A DNA stretch of 64,000 nucleotides from UBA1930 sp943368475 (GCA_943368475.1 CALRLF020000009.1:1-64000); one strand, 5' to 3'. Shown: positions 36,262 through 44,243, counted from the stretch's first letter. A program made the numbers and translations. Notes: generated by a model not told the origin, from the sequence alone.

Positions 36262-36867
36262 TTATACCTCAACAATCTTATTTACAGCCTTAATTGCAGC
36301 TTGTAAACGTTGTTCATAATTGCCACTAATTTCTACCCAAGGCACTTTTTGATTGATTAAAATATCTTTATAAATTTTGTACAATTCCTGTCTGGGTTTT
36401 TCATCAGGATATTCTCTCAGCTCATCTTGTACCCAAGGCAAATCAATATTGCAGAGCAAGTACAAATCGTATTTTCTATTGACTATTTCTTCTAAAATAA
36501 AAGTATGACACTTGCCAAAAACGTATTCACACCAAACTTTCATTACATACATATCGGTATCTAGAAAGAGTAGTGGGGGGTGGGGAATGGTGAGTAGTGA
36601 ATGATGATTAACATAAACTCCATTTCCTGCTATCGACCATTGACTATTGACCATTGACTGTGCCTCATCTTCCAACGCCAATTGACCTTTAGCAATAATT
36701 TCTAAATCTTCAAACGTATAATTGGTGCCATTGGTAAGTAAGTATTCACGTGCAAATTCGGCACACCATGCTGTTTTAAAATGCTGAGCCAATAGTTCAC
36801 ATAAAGTGCTTTTACCAGTGCTTTCTGGGCCAATAATTACAATCTTTTTTACTTTATTCTGCTCCAT
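36262..36867 (-). CDS. NadR-like nicotinamide riboside kinase-type P-loop protein
   Basis: 201 residues. Walker A GPESTGKSTLCELLAQ (about 13-28), then EFAREYLLTNGTNYTFEDL and LFLDTDMYVMKVWCEYVFG match the ribosylnicotinamide kinase domain of NadR. It would phosphorylate nicotinamide riboside to NMN, and pnuC upstream in the same direction supports this. A 28-residue insert (36574-36657) encoded by repeat-like simple sequence separates EDEAQ from LLFLDTD. It shares 19 bp with the tag gene. There is no N-terminal adenylyltransferase or HTH domain. Confidence 0.82.
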   Translation of the reverse strand: MEQNKVKKIVIIGPESTGKSTLCELLAQHFKTAWCAEFAREYLLTNGTNYTFEDLEIIAKGQLALEDEAQSMVNSQWSIAGNGVYVNHHSLLTIPHPPLLFLDTDMYVMKVWCEYVFGKCHTFILEEIVNRKYDLYLLCNIDLPWVQDELREYPDEKPRQELYKIYKDILINQKVPWVEISGNYEQRLQAAIKAVNKIVEV

Positions 36868-37397
36868 GCTGGCTTGCTTTTCATTAGTTTTTTATAGGTA
36901 GTGCAATTTGGATCATGAGCACCAGGTAAATAGCCTGCACTCATCAAAAACTCATTCACAATTTCGCCACCAGTAAAACGAAAGTGTTGTTTAAATAGTT
37001 TAACCCATTCTACTTTTGTTTTTGGATGATGATGGTCTAACCAGTTTTTAAACGAACCAAATTCCTTCTGTAAAACCAAAATTGTTTTAGCGTTTTCTAT
37101 AGCAGCATGTACTTTTAATTTATTACGAATAATGCCAGCATCATTCAATAAACGTTCAATATCTTTTTCTTTATAAGCTGCTACTTTTTTAATATTGAAA
37201 TTGTGATAGGCTTTACGAAATGTTTGTTGCTTATTTAATATGGTGGTCCAGCTTAAACCAGCTTGATTAATTTCTAAAATCAATCTGCAAAACAATTCAT
37301 CGTCTGATTCTATCGGAAAACCATAATGGTTATCGTGATAAACTTTATGAACGTTTTGTTCATCGTTCAATGTTTGTATGAAAGTGCAGTATGACAT
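36849..37397 (-). CDS. tag: DNA-3-methyladenine glycosylase I
   Basis: 182 residues. Tag-family zinc ligands are visible: Cys near the N-terminus (SYCTF), the His of YHDNHYGFP, and the HDPNC end region. INQAGLSWTTILNKQQTFR and LNDAGIIRNKLKV are the family's helix-hairpin segments. It excises 3-methyladenine from alkylated DNA. It overlaps the kinase gene by 19 bp and follows pnuC by 112 bp of repeat, so its expression might be joint. Confidence 0.93.
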   Translation of the reverse strand: MSYCTFIQTLNDEQNVHKVYHDNHYGFPIESDDELFCRLILEINQAGLSWTTILNKQQTFRKAYHNFNIKKVAAYKEKDIERLLNDAGIIRNKLKVHAAIENAKTILVLQKEFGSFKNWLDHHHPKTKVEWVKLFKQHFRFTGGEIVNEFLMSAGYLPGAHDPNCTTYKKLMKSKPAWSRIK

Positions 37398-37425
37398 TTG
37401 TATAAAATGATATTTTAAAAGTTCT

Positions 37426-37527
37426 CGCAGAAAACACAGATAACGCAGAAGTTTATTTGAATAGTCAAAAACAACTAGCCGAATTCATCGTAAATCCATT
37501 TAATCTGTGTTATCCGTGTTCCAATCT
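37426..37527. repeat. dispersed intergenic repeat, family A, running into pnuC
   Basis: Left end GCAGAAAACACAGATAACGC, right end TTTAATCTGTGTTATCCGTG (about 37498-37517). The right part includes the last codons and the stop codon of pnuC (38145 to 37510), which read RLEHG-stop from repeat sequence. Confidence 0.6.
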
Positions 37528-38145
37528 TCTTGCTTTTTGCATCCAAGTAATCAATCCTGCAACAGCAAGTATTAATAATACCAGATATTGCACACTGGTA
37601 AACACCAATGTTTTTACAAAGTACAATGGTATCGATGCAATGTTGGTGGCAATCCACCAGTACCAGCTTTCTACTTTTTTCTTAGCCATTAACCACATAC
37701 CTGTATAAGCAGTAGCACTTGCAAAAGCATCGGCCCATGGAATTGCACCTTCAGCAAAATTCTTTTTAGCAGCCGTTAGTGCAAAAAATATGGCTATATA
37801 AAACACCGCAAAAAAAGCCAGTTGCTGTATCCATTCTTTTTTATTGCTAAATGTTATATGCAATACAATTTCATGTTTAATCTGGTCTTTTCTCGTCCAT
37901 AACCACCAACCATACAAGCTCATTATAGTATAATAAAAATTTACACTGGCTTCGCCCAATAAATGATATTTAAAACTGATGAAAATATAAATCACTGTAT
38001 TGATTAACCCAACAGGATACACTAAAATGTTTTCTTTTCTACTAAACCAAACACTGGCAATACCTGCAAATACTGCAATGTATTCGTACCAAGTAGTTTG
38101 CTGCATGCCAATAATAAATTGTTGCCACAATGTTGATAGCATCAT
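37510..38145 (-). CDS. pnuC: nicotinamide riboside transporter PnuC
   Basis: 211 residues with about seven membrane helices. The PnuC signature appears as VWFSRKENILVYPVGLIN, then MSLYGWWLW and the later helix MAKKKVESWYWWIATNIAS. It moves nicotinamide riboside across the inner membrane for NAD salvage; the kinase at 36262 could trap it as NMN. The first 4 nt overlap the HxlR gene (38142-38145). The final residues RRLEHG are encoded by a family A repeat, so the native C-terminus may have been changed by insertion. Confidence 0.9.
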   Translation of the reverse strand: MMLSTLWQQFIIGMQQTTWYEYIAVFAGIASVWFSRKENILVYPVGLINTVIYIFISFKYHLLGEASVNFYYTIMSLYGWWLWTRKDQIKHEIVLHITFSNKKEWIQQLAFFAVFYIAIFFALTAAKKNFAEGAIPWADAFASATAYTGMWLMAKKKVESWYWWIATNIASIPLYFVKTLVFTSVQYLVLLILAVAGLITWMQKARRLEHG

Positions 38146-38519
38146 TTTTTTTGTTTCTCTTGATTAATTAATTCTTGGTAATCAATGCCATCAAATTGCA
38201 TCATTTCTATGCCAGTATTCCTGATTTTTTCTATAGTAGGAATTAATAATTTTCCTTTTTCTGTTAAACTATATTCAACTTTTGGTGGCACTTCTGCATA
38301 CACTTTCTTTTCTATGATCCCATCGGCCTCCAATTCTTTCAAAGCTTTGGTCAACATTTTTTGACTGATATGCGGAATGTCTTTTTCCAATTCAGAATAA
38401 CGATATGTTTTATTTTTCAATCGCCACAAAATGGGCGTTTTCCAAATACCACCAATCATTTGTAATACATAATCTACTGGATTATACACCACATGTTTAT
38501 TCACAACTAAATCGGGCAT
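38142..38519 (-). CDS. HxlR-family winged-helix regulator
   Basis: About 125 residues from ATG 38519 (MPDLVVNKHVVYNPVDYVLQ). Motifs IGGIWKTPILWRLKNKTYRY, ISQKMLTKALKELEADGIIE and VEYSLTEKGKLLIPTI are HxlR-like. Upstream in-frame GTG 38576 and ATG 38561 would extend into a palindrome, so the shorter form is preferred. It overlaps pnuC by 4 nt. It is divergent from the redox gene set at 38644-42004, the likely target. No N-terminal cysteines are seen, unlike the HxlR at 25288. Confidence 0.85.
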   Translation of the reverse strand: MPDLVVNKHVVYNPVDYVLQMIGGIWKTPILWRLKNKTYRYSELEKDIPHISQKMLTKALKELEADGIIEKKVYAEVPPKVEYSLTEKGKLLIPTIEKIRNTGIEMMQFDGIDYQELINQEKQKK

Positions 38520-38552
38520 GTCAAAAAAATTATACTCAAATATAAGCAGCTT

Positions 38553-38570
38553 ACGAACCATATTGTTCGT
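38553..38570. promoter_or_regulatory. palindrome ACGAAC-N6-GTTCGT, candidate HxlR operator
   Basis: A perfect 6-bp inverted repeat with a 6-bp spacer lies between the divergent HxlR gene and the redox operon. Its position is right for a shared operator; the assignment is inference. Confidence 0.5.
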
Positions 38571-38643
38571 TACCACCTCTTAAGTGCATTACATGGATTT
38601 CAGCCTTAATCAATACAGTTTTGTGCATCAAAAATTATACAGT

Positions 38644-39360
38644 ATGAAAAAATTATTTTTAGTACTTCTATTCAGTTATTCTGTTCAACTATTATTTGCA
38701 CAACACAATGCAGGCAATAATGGTAAAATTTTAATGATAGCTTCTAATCCATCAGTAAGTAAACAAACAGGTTGGCCAATTGGTGTTTGGTATGCTGAGT
38801 TGGCACACCCTTATTGGGCATTTAGTGAAGCAGGTTATACTGTTGAAATTGCCAGCCCAGATGGTGGCGAAATTAAATTTGATGGTTTCAGCGACCCTGA
38901 AGATGCCAGCAAATATGCAGCTTTCGATTATGTAAGTCTTGGCTTTAAAAAAGATGAAAGTAAAATGGCATTGACCAGAAACACTTTGAAGTTGGCGAAT
39001 GTAAACACTGCCGACTATAAAGCCATTTTTGTGTGTGGTGGACAAGGACCCATGTACACTTTTATTGACAACAAAGAGTTACATAAATTTTTTGTAGATT
39101 TTTATTTAACAGGCAAACCAACAGCAGCCATCTGTCATGGTACTTGTATTTTATTAAAAACCAAATTACCTAATGGTAAATTTTTGGTAGAAGGAAAACG
39201 CTGGACAGGCTTTGCCAGCAGTGAAGAACAATATGCCGATAATTATGTGGGCATGAAAATTCAGCCATTTAGAATTGAAGATGAAGCAAGAAAGTTGCCT
39301 AATAGTAAATTTGAAACAGGAGCACCTTTTTCTGCTTTTGCAGTGAAAGATGTAACTTAA
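38644..39360 (+). CDS. DJ-1/PfpI-domain protein, reading frame broken at its end
   Basis: 238 residues from ATG 38644, with a signal peptide ending LLFA-Q. DJ-1/PfpI fold: KILMIASNPSVSKQTG, YTVEIASPDGGEIKFDGFS, and the nucleophile Cys in TAAICHGTCILLK. It ends AFAVKDVT-stop. Shifting by one base at about 39352 continues as NLITGQQQNSGAAAAELVIK, the normal family tail, and runs without a stop into the hydrolase at 39402. So this and the next entry look like one gene split by a 1-nt deletion (GATGGTAAC expected, GATGTAAC found). Confidence 0.85.
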   Translation: MKKLFLVLLFSYSVQLLFAQHNAGNNGKILMIASNPSVSKQTGWPIGVWYAELAHPYWAFSEAGYTVEIASPDGGEIKFDGFSDPEDASKYAAFDYVSLGFKKDESKMALTRNTLKLANVNTADYKAIFVCGGQGPMYTFIDNKELHKFFVDFYLTGKPTAAICHGTCILLKTKLPNGKFLVEGKRWTGFASSEEQYADNYVGMKIQPFRIEDEARKLPNSKFETGAPFSAFAVKDVT

Positions 39361-39362
39361 TT
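39346..39362 (+). other. 1-nt frameshift site joining PfpI and hydrolase reading frames
   Basis: After codon GAT (39349-39351) a single G appears to be missing before TAAC. The base difference between the two reading frames (758 nt from 38644 to 39402, remainder 2) fits exactly one lost base. The cause may be a true mutation or a sequence error. No classic slippery heptamer is present. Confidence 0.6.
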
Positions 39363-39401
39363 ACTGGTCAACAACAAAACAGTGGTGCAGCTGCCGCTGA
39401 G

Positions 39402-40154
39402 TTGGTTATAAAAGCATTGGAGGCCGATAAAAAACGCTATCCAACTTACGTTTTAGTGCATGGTGCATGGGCCGATGAAAGTGCTTGGGGTTTTGTACGC
39501 AATCAATTAGCTGTTAAAGGAAACGTAGTGGTTGTAAACCTTCCAGCACATGGTATCGATTTATCACCAGCCAATAAGGTAAGTTTAAACGATTATGTAC
39601 AAACAGTTACTAAAGCCATCAATCAACAACAAGGCAAAGTTATTTTAGTGGCACATAGTATGGCAGGAATTGTAGCTAGTCAAGTAGCTGAAAATATTCC
39701 TTCTAAAATTGATAAGTTAATTTATGTGAGTGCTTATTTACCAAAAAATGGAGAAGATTTATTAAGCCTTTCTAAACAAGATAAAAAAAGCAAAGTTGGA
39801 GGAGCATTGGAATTTACAACTGATTATAGTGCAGCCACCATTAAGAAAGAAATGATAGCACCTGCAGTGTGTGCTGATTGTCCTGATTTTATGAAAGAAG
39901 TTTTGGTGAAATACCATAAGGCAGAACCTGCAAAACCACTAGGAGAAAAAGTAACCTTAACAGCTGCCAAATTTGGTAGTGTTCCTAAGTATTATATCTC
40001 TACCACGTTAGACAATGCGGTTGGTTACGATTTACAACAACAAATGATAAAAGCCAATGGTACTATTAAAAAAGTAATTGAAATGAAAACTTCTCATTTG
40101 CCATTTGTAGTGCAACCACAAGAATTTGTAAGCATTATTACTTCGTTGAAATAA
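39402..40154 (+). CDS. EstA/salicylate-esterase-like alpha/beta hydrolase, probably C-terminal half of a PfpI fusion
   Basis: 250 residues if begun at TTG 39402; the first seven (VIKALEA...) are the tail of the DJ-1/PfpI domain upstream. The core has VLVHGAWADESAWGFV (oxyanion loop), VAHSMAGIVASQVAE (nucleophile Ser about residue 85) and a C-terminal His in MKTSHLPFVVQPQEF. Related enzymes hydrolyse small esters. No ATG or convincing start lies between the frameshift and the hydrolase core, which supports a former single polypeptide. Confidence 0.82.
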   Translation: MVIKALEADKKRYPTYVLVHGAWADESAWGFVRNQLAVKGNVVVVNLPAHGIDLSPANKVSLNDYVQTVTKAINQQQGKVILVAHSMAGIVASQVAENIPSKIDKLIYVSAYLPKNGEDLLSLSKQDKKSKVGGALEFTTDYSAATIKKEMIAPAVCADCPDFMKEVLVKYHKAEPAKPLGEKVTLTAAKFGSVPKYYISTTLDNAVGYDLQQQMIKANGTIKKVIEMKTSHLPFVVQPQEFVSIITSLK

Positions 40155-40155
40155 T

Positions 40156-40932
40156 ATGAGAAAAGCATTTTTTTTAGGATGGATATTTTTATTGATTGTT
40201 GTGCAGCAGCTTGCTGCACAAATCAATGAAAGCGATAGCGTAAAATTTCAGCAAAGGCTTGCTGTAACAGGATTGTATCAAACAGGTAATGTAGAATTGC
40301 TAACTGTAAGAACAAAGCTGGATGCCAGTTTTGCTCCATCTAAAAAATGGGTTGTTAAAACACAAAACAATAGTTTGTATCAGGCTTTTGGTAATGTAAA
40401 AGCCGATAATGATTTGTACAGTAGAAACTATTTGTATTATACGCCTACTAAAAAAATTTATCCTTTTGTAATAGCGTATATCTCTTCTAATTACAGAAGA
40501 AAGGTTGACGTACGTTCGTTTGCAGGTGTTGGATTAACCTATCAGTTAAAACATACTGCCAACTCCGTAATTAAGATTTCTGCTAATACCGTGTATGAAT
40601 CAACTAAATTCAATGGTACAATATTTAATCAGGAAAAATACAATGGAAACAATACTATTCAACTTTGGAGAGCCACTTTATACAGTGGTGGTTGGCAGTA
40701 TGTTGCACAACGAAAAGTAAAGTTGTATTATGATGTATTTTATCAACCAGCGTTTAATAATGTTTCCAACTATCGTGTACAACTAGAAGCTGGGGCCGAT
40801 GTACAGTTGTGGAAAGGTTTTGCTTTAAATGCTTTATATACGCTAACACATGAAAATGTTGTATTGCAAAATATTAAATTACAAGATAGAATATTAACTT
40901 TCGGCTTAGTCTATCAATTCAAAATAAAATAG
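40156..40932 (+). CDS. DUF481-family outer-membrane protein
   Basis: 258 residues; signal peptide ends QQLAAQ. Beta-barrel pattern with GLYQTGNVELLTVRTKLDAS and a C-terminal strand ending FGLVYQFKIK fits the DUF481 (YdiY-like) family. It starts 1 nt after the hydrolase stop, indicating tight coupling. The role is unknown; YdiY-like proteins respond to acid or salt in other bacteria. Confidence 0.82.
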   Translation: MRKAFFLGWIFLLIVVQQLAAQINESDSVKFQQRLAVTGLYQTGNVELLTVRTKLDASFAPSKKWVVKTQNNSLYQAFGNVKADNDLYSRNYLYYTPTKKIYPFVIAYISSNYRRKVDVRSFAGVGLTYQLKHTANSVIKISANTVYESTKFNGTIFNQEKYNGNNTIQLWRATLYSGGWQYVAQRKVKLYYDVFYQPAFNNVSNYRVQLEAGADVQLWKGFALNALYTLTHENVVLQNIKLQDRILTFGLVYQFKIK

Positions 40933-40934
40933 TT

Positions 40935-41552
40935 ATGAATATTGCAATTATTGGAAGTGGAAATGTGGGAGGTGCATTGGCACAAAGAGTTTTGCAAACA
41001 CAACATACTTTAGCTGTTGGTGTAAAATTTCCTCTGAGTGAAAAGTCAACTGTATTGGCTGCTAACATTGGTAGTGAATATCTGTGTTCGGTAGAAGATG
41101 CTTGTAAAAAGGCAGAAATTATTATTATTACTACTCCACCCAATGTAGTGCTGGAGCTATTACCTCAAATAGGAAATGTAACCAATAAAATCATTGTAGA
41201 CGCTACCAACTCAGTACGAATAAAACCCGAAGGTTTTGATACAGCCTATCATGCTATAAAAACCATTTTAAAGACTCCATCAGTTGTAAAGTGTTTTAAT
41301 ACAACAGGATTTGAAAACATGCAAAATCCAAATTACAATGGTGACGGAATTGATTTGTTTTGTGCAGGCAATGATGTATTGGTAAAACAAACCATTATGC
41401 AGCTAACCAAAGAAATGGGCTTTGGCAATTGTTACGATTTTGGAGGTGATGATAAAGTAGTTTTATTAGAACAATTTGCTTTAAGCTGGATTAACTTAGC
41501 CATTATGCAAGGCTTGGGTCGAAATATTGCTTTTAAATTAATTTCCAGATAA
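40935..41552 (+). CDS. F420-dependent-NADP-reductase-like Rossmann protein
   Basis: 205 residues. N-terminal dinucleotide motif IIGSGNVGGALAQRVL, then IIIITTPPNVVLELLP and the later VVKCFNTTGFENMQNPNYNG, typical of the Fno/NpdG-like family of pyrroline-carboxylate-reductase relatives. It probably binds NADP(H). It starts 2 nt after the DUF481 stop, so it is part of the same operon. Confidence 0.85.
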   Translation: MNIAIIGSGNVGGALAQRVLQTQHTLAVGVKFPLSEKSTVLAANIGSEYLCSVEDACKKAEIIIITTPPNVVLELLPQIGNVTNKIIVDATNSVRIKPEGFDTAYHAIKTILKTPSVVKCFNTTGFENMQNPNYNGDGIDLFCAGNDVLVKQTIMQLTKEMGFGNCYDFGGDDKVVLLEQFALSWINLAIMQGLGRNIAFKLISR

Positions 41553-41563
41553 TATAGTATTTG

Positions 41564-41571
41564 TATTTTCG
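41564..41571 (+). promoter_or_regulatory. -7 like box (TATTTTCG) upstream of osmC-like gene
   Basis: TAnnTTCG-type variant 23 nt before ATG 41594. It might give the OsmC gene an extra promoter inside the operon. Confidence 0.3.
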
Positions 41572-41593
41572 ATGAAATTTAAAAACAATAATC

Positions 41594-42004
41594 ATGATAC
41601 GCACAGCAACAGCCGTTTGGAACGGCTCTGGTAAAGAAGGCAAAGGTCATCTTACCACTCAAAGTACAGTATTAAACCAAACTCAGTATTCTTTCAATAC
41701 AAGATTTGAAGATGGTGTTGGTACAAATCCAGAAGAATTGGTAGCTGCTGCACATGCAGGTTGCTTTACTATGAAGTTAAGTTTTGTATTAGGAGCTGCT
41801 GGTTTTACACCAACCACTTTAGATACCAAATGTGAGTTAGAATTTAAAGATGGTGCAATAACAAAATCTCACCTTATTGTAAAAGCAACTGTGCCTAGTA
41901 TTGACGATGCAAAATTTCAGGAGTGTGTAAAAGATGCAGAAGCCAATTGCCCAATCAGTAAATTGTTGAATACTGCAATAAGCTCAGAAGCAACATTGGC
42001 TTAA
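41594..42004 (+). CDS. OsmC/Ohr-family peroxiredoxin
   Basis: 136 residues. Two conserved cysteines appear: AAAHAGCFTMKLS (about residue 59) and EANCPISKLL (about 123), the redox pair of the OsmC fold. GTNPEELVAAAHAG is the family signature. It reduces organic hydroperoxides in the cytoplasm. The gene follows the Rossmann-protein gene by 41 bp and closes the redox-type set. Confidence 0.92.
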   Translation: MIRTATAVWNGSGKEGKGHLTTQSTVLNQTQYSFNTRFEDGVGTNPEELVAAAHAGCFTMKLSFVLGAAGFTPTTLDTKCELEFKDGAITKSHLIVKATVPSIDDAKFQECVKDAEANCPISKLLNTAISSEATLA

Positions 42005-42005
42005 A

Positions 42006-42074
42006 TAATTATTGTACGAATTACACGAATACAATCATTCGTGTAATTCGTGCAATTTGATTTATTCGTGGTAT
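42006..42074. repeat. family A repeat forming a long hairpin
   Basis: Perfect 15-bp arms ACGAATTACACGAAT (42016-42030) and ATTCGTGTAATTCGT (42037-42051) with a 6-nt loop, followed by TTTATTCGTGG-like repeat sequence. It lies between osmC (+) and a short leftward frame, where it could stop transcription in both directions. Confidence 0.6.
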
Positions 42075-42209
42075 TTATTCTTTCTCTTTCTTGCGAAAAA
42101 TTCCCCTCAGAGCAAATAAAATAATAATTGCTACTGGCAACCAAGCCAAAATATAAAATCCAGTATTTCCACCTACTTTATTTATTGTTGAATCTGTTAT
42201 TAAGAACAT
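42075..42209 (-). CDS. small single-helix membrane protein, 44 residues
   Basis: A 44-codon frame (ATG 42209, stop 42075) reads MFLITDSTINKVGGNTGFYI, then a hydrophobic run LAWLPVAIIILFALRGIFR and ends RKKEKE. The Gly-Phe-Tyr lead, one membrane helix and a basic end resemble a real small membrane protein. It could also be chance. No relatives are seen in the window. Confidence 0.4.
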   Translation of the reverse strand: MFLITDSTINKVGGNTGFYILAWLPVAIIILFALRGIFRKKEKE

Positions 42210-42351
42210 GCTTTTTTCATTTTTGCGATGATACAATTATTTTAATTGTTCTATTTCAATTACTAGTAAATGAAAATAGCATTAAAATTTAGGTTTTAAG
42301 TATATCATTAAACTAAAACAGTAGTTTAGTGTCTCTAAAAAAACTAATTGT

Positions 42352-43290
42352 ATGGGTAAGAGCTTTACAAAGTTATTGTTGTCTGGTCTACTTATCATTG
42401 CCAGTAATAGTGCATTAAAAGCCCAGTCAGTTGATAAAGAAAAGGAAGATCCTACATCAACTGAAAAATCGTATTTTAAGTTCGATATAAATTTTTTAAA
42501 CAACTCTGTTTATTTAGGTCGTAAAGACTCTTTAAACTTACCTTATTTAACGCCAACCATTGCATATGCTCATAAAAGTGGATTTTATGCATCGGCATCA
42601 TTGGGTTATTTGTTATCTAAAAGCGATAAAAAAATTGACTATTATTCGTTTGATGCAGGCTATGATTTTACATTAACCAAAAAACTTTCGGGTAGTATTT
42701 CTGCCAATAAAAGTATTTACAATGATAGCAGTAGCAATGTAAGTAGCTCTGTTGGTGGAAGTTTAAGTGGAAGCCTTATTTATGATTTTGGTTTTATGGA
42801 AATGAATACTGGTATTAGTGCTTCATTTGCTGAGAAAACAGATTTAGGAGTTGATATTACATTAAGCCATTCTTTTTATTTTGGAGAAGATGGAAAACAG
42901 TGGACCATTACACCAAGAGCATTGGTAAATTTTAGTACCCTACATTTTTATGAAGGCTACACCAATAGAAAGGTTGGAAAAAAACAAAAAAATCCATTGA
43001 TTTCATCAATCGTTTCTACAACAACAGTTACCAATAAAAATAGCAATAACCTTACATTATTAGATTTTGAATTATCGTTACCCGTTAGTTATGATCAAAA
43101 TAAATGGGGTTTTTATTGCACACCTACTTTGGCTATTCCTCAAAATGCAATATATACAAGTACTAAATCGGTAATTACATTGCGAAACGGAAATGTTAAT
43201 TCTCCGGCACCAATAAATAGCACTCCCGATTCTGAGAAAAATTTAGCTAGTACTTTTTATGTAGAGTTAGGTGTGTATTTCAAATTCTAA
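42352..43290 (+). CDS. outer-membrane beta-barrel protein of unknown function
   Basis: 312 residues; signal peptide ends SALKAQ. Alternating strands with aromatic girdles (YFKFDINFLNNSVYLG, GFYASASLGYLL, FYVELGVYFKF) and a C-terminal Phe mark an outer-membrane barrel. The family is not recognised. It is flanked by a repeat block on the left and a 400-bp gene-free stretch on the right. Confidence 0.75.
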   Translation: MGKSFTKLLLSGLLIIASNSALKAQSVDKEKEDPTSTEKSYFKFDINFLNNSVYLGRKDSLNLPYLTPTIAYAHKSGFYASASLGYLLSKSDKKIDYYSFDAGYDFTLTKKLSGSISANKSIYNDSSSNVSSSVGGSLSGSLIYDFGFMEMNTGISASFAEKTDLGVDITLSHSFYFGEDGKQWTITPRALVNFSTLHFYEGYTNRKVGKKQKNPLISSIVSTTTVTNKNSNNLTLLDFELSLPVSYDQNKWGFYCTPTLAIPQNAIYTSTKSVITLRNGNVNSPAPINSTPDSEKNLASTFYVELGVYFKF

Positions 43291-43694
43291 AAAATTTGTG
43301 TAAATCGATTTCTAGCAGAGTAATCTAAACAGTAATACTAATTGCATCAATAACATCATTATTTTTTGCTATTAGTTTGTAAATTAAAATGGTTTGCTTT
43401 CCACTGCAAATCATACCACTTTTGTTTTTGCCAGCATCTTTTTGATGAATTTTTTTCTAATGTTTGCATTGTTTGTTTGTATTACCGCATGCAATCTTTC
43501 TTTGGCCAGCTCTACTAATTTATATTCCAGTATTCAACTACGAATAGAACCAATCATAACATGTTGTTGATTTACTGCCATACTTTAATTTGAGGATGAT
43601 TAAGCATAGGTAAAGAAGTTTAAAAAAAGTAAATCTAACATGTTAATTGTTACATACAAAAGAACTAATTTTAAAATACATTAAATAAATTGTT
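43291..43694. other. gene-free stretch, possibly decayed coding sequence
   Basis: No intact gene is seen. Read leftward, pieces such as ILEYKLVELAKERLHAVIQT and GMICSGKQTILIYKLIAKNN occur in different frames, separated by stops. This could be a decayed gene or chance. Confidence 0.25.
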
Positions 43695-44177
43695 ATGAAA
43701 GTTCTGTTGCTTATTGCTTCATTTGTTTTCAGTTGTTCAGTAATCGCCCAATCGAATAATGAAAGTAAATCTACAAGAGTGTTTATGTATGATGCTATCA
43801 CAGATGGTTTGATACAAACCAGCTTTTCAGGTAAGCTTGCAAAGCAAATAGCTGCAGATAATAAATTGTTTGTAGGGAAATGTCAAATATGTACAGGTGT
43901 ACAAAATGCTTTCAAATCATATGCTGTATCTAGCGGTGCTATTGAAAATGAAAAATATCAAAAGGAGTTTGCTGATACCAGTTTAAAAAACAGATTAGCA
44001 TCACTGGAAGATTTGGTGCAAAGTTTTGTGCAGTTGTACTATGTAAAATATAAATATACCGAAGCACAAAAAAAAGCCATGCAAACAAAGCTTGAAGGCG
44101 AAGCAAAAAATAGCAAAATGATTGCTAATGTTAATTACTGTGCCTCTTGTACAGGCTCTTGCAAAAAACCTGAATAA
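43695..44177 (+). CDS. secreted cysteine-containing protein of unknown function
   Basis: 160 residues; signal peptide MKVLLLIASFVFSCSVIAQ. The mature part is mostly helical, with cysteine pairs CQIC (about residues 61-64) and CASCTGSC near the C-terminus. The paired cysteines could bind metal or form disulfides. I do not recognise the family. It lies 66 bp upstream of the SET gene; a shared transcript is possible but not shown. Confidence 0.7.
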   Translation: MKVLLLIASFVFSCSVIAQSNNESKSTRVFMYDAITDGLIQTSFSGKLAKQIAADNKLFVGKCQICTGVQNAFKSYAVSSGAIENEKYQKEFADTSLKNRLASLEDLVQSFVQLYYVKYKYTEAQKKAMQTKLEGEAKNSKMIANVNYCASCTGSCKKPE

Positions 44178-44243
44178 AAGATTTAGGGTAAATTAATTTT
44201 AAAGCAATTAAACCTTTGGTTTATTTACAGTCAATTATGCATT

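Noticed and set aside
37457..37708. 83-codon frame opposite pnuC and its repeat
   Set aside because: Antisense to conserved transporter codons and to repeat sequence; no motif.
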